From assembly GCF_037478135.1 (NCBI RefSeq), contig NZ_JBBHDV010000001.1, positions 462,862 through 526,861 of the forward strand: a stretch of 64,000 nucleotides of DNA. Direction: 5' to 3'. The notes beneath the pieces were generated by a model that ran no database searches, was not told the origin of the DNA, and saw only the letters and a list, made by a program, of their open reading frames with translations. Positions 61,882-64,000 of the stretch are shown here, piece by piece. Positions within the stretch are counted from its first letter, which is position 1; every line of letters begins with the position of its first letter. The position numbers and the translations under genes are program-made. The DNA comes from Denitratimonas sp037478135. GTDB lineage: Bacteria > Pseudomonadota > Gammaproteobacteria > Xanthomonadales > Xanthomonadaceae.

Positions 61882-61944
61882 GGTGTTGCGGCCGTCGGCG
61901 CCGGCGCGGAATATCGCGTCGCGTGCTGTCGCGGGTGTGCCCGG

Positions 61945-62079
61945 TTCACCGTGACCGGCGAAGGCCGGGTGATGCTGCTGGTGCATGGCTTCGTGAAGAA
62001 GTCGCAGCAAACCCCGAAGAACGAGACGGATACCGCACTGGCTCGACTCAAGGACTACAACGAGAGGATGAAGAAATGA
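61945..62079 (+). pseudogene. HigB-like toxin remnant (5' truncated)
   Basis: An open frame reading FTVTGEGRVMLLVHGF, VKKSQQTPKNETDTA and LARLKDYNERMKK looks like the C-terminal half of a phage-Gp49/HigB-type toxin. The stop overlaps the antitoxin ATG by ATGA, as in intact pairs. The N-terminal half is missing: upstream in-frame text is not family-like. Confidence 0.55.
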
Positions 62080-62368
62080 GCACGAACACTCGCCGCCGGG
62101 TTCCAGTTTCGAGGACTTCCTTGCCGAAGAAGACATCCTCGAAGAAGTCACCACCACTGCAGTGAAGCGTGTCATCGCCTGGCAGATTGCCGAAGCCATG
62201 AAGGCCGAGAAGCTGACCAAGAAGGCATTGCCCGAACGGATGCACACCAGCCGGGCCAACCTCGACCGGCTGTTGAGCGCCGACGACACCGGGTTGACAC
62301 TGGAAACCCTGACTCGCGCCGCGTAGGCGTTGGGGCGCAAGCTACGGGTGGAGTTGGTATCGGCATGA
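62076..62368 (+). pseudogene. HigA-like XRE antitoxin with frameshift and in-frame stop
   Basis: ATG at 62076 starts MSTNTRR, then the frame is off by 2 (extra CG near 62096) from the real antitoxin text SSFEDFLAEEDILEEV, VIAWQIAEAMKAEKLTKKAL and MHTSRANLDRLLSADDTGLTL. A TAG at 62324 interrupts the frame, which would otherwise continue ALGRKLRVELVSA to 62368. No other start fits. So the module is dead unless these are sequencing errors. Confidence 0.6.
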
Positions 62369-62463
62369 GTCGGCGCGCGGTGCCGAGACAGGTTCGACTA
62401 TCCCCTTAGCGTCTCCGAGTTACACGGCTATGCGTTTTACATTTCTGTAAGTGATTGATTTTA

Positions 62464-62540
62464 TGGCGACCCCGACACGATTCGAACGTGTGACCTTCCC
62501 CTTAGGAGGGGGACGCTCTATCCAGCTGAGCTACGGGGCC
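62464..62540 (-). tRNA. tRNA-Arg(CCU)
   Basis: 77 nt including encoded CCA. Acceptor GGCCCCG pairs with CGGGGTC; D stem GCTC/GAGC; anticodon stem TCCCC/GGGGA with loop CTCCTAA, anticodon CCT; T arm ACACG/CGTGT around TTCGAAT. The minus strand carries it; rnd is upstream on the same strand. All stems pair cleanly. Confidence 0.95.
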
Positions 62541-62604
62541 GTGGCCGTGTGCCGATGTCGGCAGGGGCGCGATTCTACATCAGGTGCAGGCGTGGCACGC
62601 GGCG

Positions 62605-63684
62605 TCAGGGCAGCAGTTGCATCAGCGGTTTCTGCAGGATCGTGGTGCGCCAGCCGTCGAGCGCGGTTGGCCATTGCCTGCTGGTGAGCAGGGTTTCCAG
62701 GTGGCGGCGGGCACAGAGTACGCCTTCGGGAAGATCCAGCGCCTGGGCCTGCTGCGCGACCACGGCCTGCATCGCCTTCAGCGTGTTGCGCAGGGTCGGG
62801 TCTGGGGTTGCGGCCAGCGGAATCGATTGTTCACTGGCGTCCAGCGGGCGCGAGACTTCTTCCCAGATCTGGTCGCGCAACCGGCGCGGGGCGCGCGGAT
62901 GTTGGTCGAGCAGGGCGTGGAAACGCGATTGCGTCATGGCCTGCTGGGCCAGCAGCACGACCAGTTCGTTGTCCAGGATCCAGCTGCGCGGGCGGTCCAG
63001 CTGACGCGCGGTGGCGTCGCGCCACAGCAGCAGGCGGCGCAGGCGTGCCTGGGCTTCCGGGTCCATGCGCTGGGCGCTGCGCGAGGACAGGTGCGGGTGC
63101 GGGTCCATGCCGTCTTCGTCGGCGTGGGCGACCAGCCGCGCGCAGTCTTCGGTCAGCCAGTCGAGGCGGTCAAGTTCGCGCAGGCGCTGGTCCAGTATCT
63201 CGTGCAGCGCATGCAGGTGGCGCACGTCTTCGGCCGCGTAGTGGGACTGCGAATCGGACAGCGGGCGACGCAGCCAGTCCGAGCGGGTTTCACCCTTTTC
63301 CAGTTGGATGCCGAGCAGGTCCGCCACCAGTGCCTGGTAGCCCTTGCCAGCACCGTGGCCGGCCAGCGCGGCGGCCTGCTGGGTATCGAAAATCGGCCCG
63401 ACGCGGACGTTCCAGCCGTGCTGGAAGGCCTGAAGGTCTTCGCCCGGGCTGTGCATGATCTTCAGCGTGCCGCCCTGCAGCACCGGCGTCAGCTCGCCGG
63501 CCTGCGGCAGTGCCAGCGGGTCGATCAGGCATTCCTCGCCGGTGGCGGGGCGCAGCTGCACCAGTGCCAGTTTCGGGTAGTAGGTGCGTTCGCGGATGAA
63601 TTCGGTATCCAGCGCGATCGGGGCCTGATCCAGACCTTGCGCGAGGGCGTCCAGTTGCTGTGTTTGCGTGACCCAGTGGCTCAT
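62605..63684 (-). CDS. rnd: Ribonuclease D
   Basis: 359 residues. DEDD exonuclease: IALDTEFIRERTYYPKLALVQL (first Asp/Glu), IMHSPGEDLQAFQ (second Asp), LSDSQSHYAAEDVRHLHAL (Tyr/Asp end motif), then HRDC domain(s) (LLLWRDATARQLDRPRSWILDNELVVLLA). It trims 3' ends of tRNAs and other small RNAs, so a tRNA gene just downstream on the same strand is a fitting neighbour. Confidence 0.95.
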   Translation of the reverse strand: MSHWVTQTQQLDALAQGLDQAPIALDTEFIRERTYYPKLALVQLRPATGEECLIDPLALPQAGELTPVLQGGTLKIMHSPGEDLQAFQHGWNVRVGPIFDTQQAAALAGHGAGKGYQALVADLLGIQLEKGETRSDWLRRPLSDSQSHYAAEDVRHLHALHEILDQRLRELDRLDWLTEDCARLVAHADEDGMDPHPHLSSRSAQRMDPEAQARLRRLLLWRDATARQLDRPRSWILDNELVVLLAQQAMTQSRFHALLDQHPRAPRRLRDQIWEEVSRPLDASEQSIPLAATPDPTLRNTLKAMQAVVAQQAQALDLPEGVLCARRHLETLLTSRQWPTALDGWRTTILQKPLMQLLP

Positions 63685-64000
63685 TGGAATGTGGTGGTGA
63701 TGTCAGGGGCGGAACGATAGCTGATCCATCCTGCCGGCGTAGTATCCGCTTGCCGGGCGCCGGGGGCTGCACTACCGTCCGCGTGCCGGGGGGGGGGGGC
63801 GGGGGGCGCCCCCGCCCGGGGGGGGGTCGGATGTCGCGGGGGGTTTTTGTTTGGGCGTGGGGTGGGGGGGGGGGGGGGGTGGGGGGTTTGTGTGGGGTGG
63901 GGTGGGGGCGAGCTGGGTGTGTGGTTTGATGTGGTTGTTTTTTTTTGTTTTTTTTTGTGTGTGGTGTTTCGTGTCTTCCCGGGCCCCCCCCCCCCCCCCC
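63685..64000. other. End of window: short leader then low-complexity homopolymer sequence
   Basis: 63685-63780 is an ordinary leader upstream of rnd. From about 63790 the sequence becomes runs of G, T and C (up to about 18 G and 14 C in a row), with no gene, repeat unit or base balance like the rest. It looks like failed sequencing at a contig end, not biology. Confidence 0.8.

Larger units (their letters stand above)
61882..62463. other. Decayed region between cbpA and tRNA-Arg
   Basis: About 580 bp without an intact gene. It holds a toxin remnant and a broken antitoxin frame (see below), and AT-rich sequence directly next to the tRNA at 62400-62463. Confidence 0.6.

Overview
The window is a GC-rich gammaproteobacterial contig, most likely from the Lysobacterales/Xanthomonadales. 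The evidence is the hfq-hflX-hflK-hflC-DUF2065 block, the ispA-xseB and tilS-bpt pairs, a FadD-type acyl-CoA ligase next to a wax-ester-synthase-like acyltransferase, an FtnA-type ferritin, azurin, and intergenic CCGAATCCCCAAT-type repeats. Both sequence ends matter. The left end cuts a LOG-family gene. The last 220 bases are homopolymer-rich junk that looks like a contig end.

Region 1 (1-15,682) looks like the distal end of an integrated element. It carries one long minus-strand array, read from right to left: a TetR repressor with a palindromic operator candidate; a small membrane protein; a complete HlyD / double-ATPase / two-permease / outer-membrane-lipoprotein ABC exporter (RbbA type); a DUF2892 protein; a metallo-beta-lactamase/beta-CASP protein broken by a 1-nt frameshift; then a flavin electron-transfer module. 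That module is a periplasmic PepSY protein, a DUF2271 protein with a flavinylation-like motif, a membrane PepSY-flavodoxin-reductase fusion and ApbE. The LOG-family gene follows. A plus-strand LysR gene with a TTG start lies at the edge. Beyond it, 15,665-15,682 resembles the 3' end of a tRNA-Gly gene, the attachment site used by ICEclc-type elements.

Region 2 (15,683-36,000) is mostly core genome: a PQQ-type sugar dehydrogenase lipoprotein, an LpxH-like phosphoesterase, Ugd, IspA/XseB, TilS/Bpt, a phytase-like lipoprotein, a CDF metal exporter coupled to a Na/Pi-cotransporter-like protein, a heme-free-type ferritin, a second beta-CASP protein, SerS, a cold shock protein, and the Hfq/HflX/HflK/HflC cluster. 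Between csp and hfq, about 730 bp without a gene holds two diverged copies of a ~128-bp unit. Each copy carries two convergent DnaA-box-like 9-mers.

Region 3 (36,068-45,629) is the most striking part. It holds azurin, a LysR regulator divergent from a decaheme MtrA/DmsE-type cytochrome, an MtrB/PioB-type outer-membrane barrel, a diheme cytochrome c4-like protein, and a transporter-coupled hybrid histidine kinase. Together they predict electron transfer across the outer membrane. No surface MtrC-type cytochrome and no CymA are present here, so the set resembles MtoAB/PioAB (inward electron flow, Fe(II) oxidation) at least as much as metal reduction.

Region 4 (45,636-63,684) returns to housekeeping and lipid metabolism: a patatin phospholipase, a PHA-system protein, a double-FHA tail-anchored protein, prfB with its programmed frameshift, lysS, an AbrB/RelE-like toxin-antitoxin pair overlapping a methyltransferase tail to tail, a flavin oxidoreductase with a divergent helix-turn-helix regulator, FadD, a lipoprotein, a WS/DGAT acyltransferase, a Prx5 peroxiredoxin, an Hsp20, a CbpA-type co-chaperone, a decayed HigBA-like module, tRNA-Arg(CCU) and RNase D.
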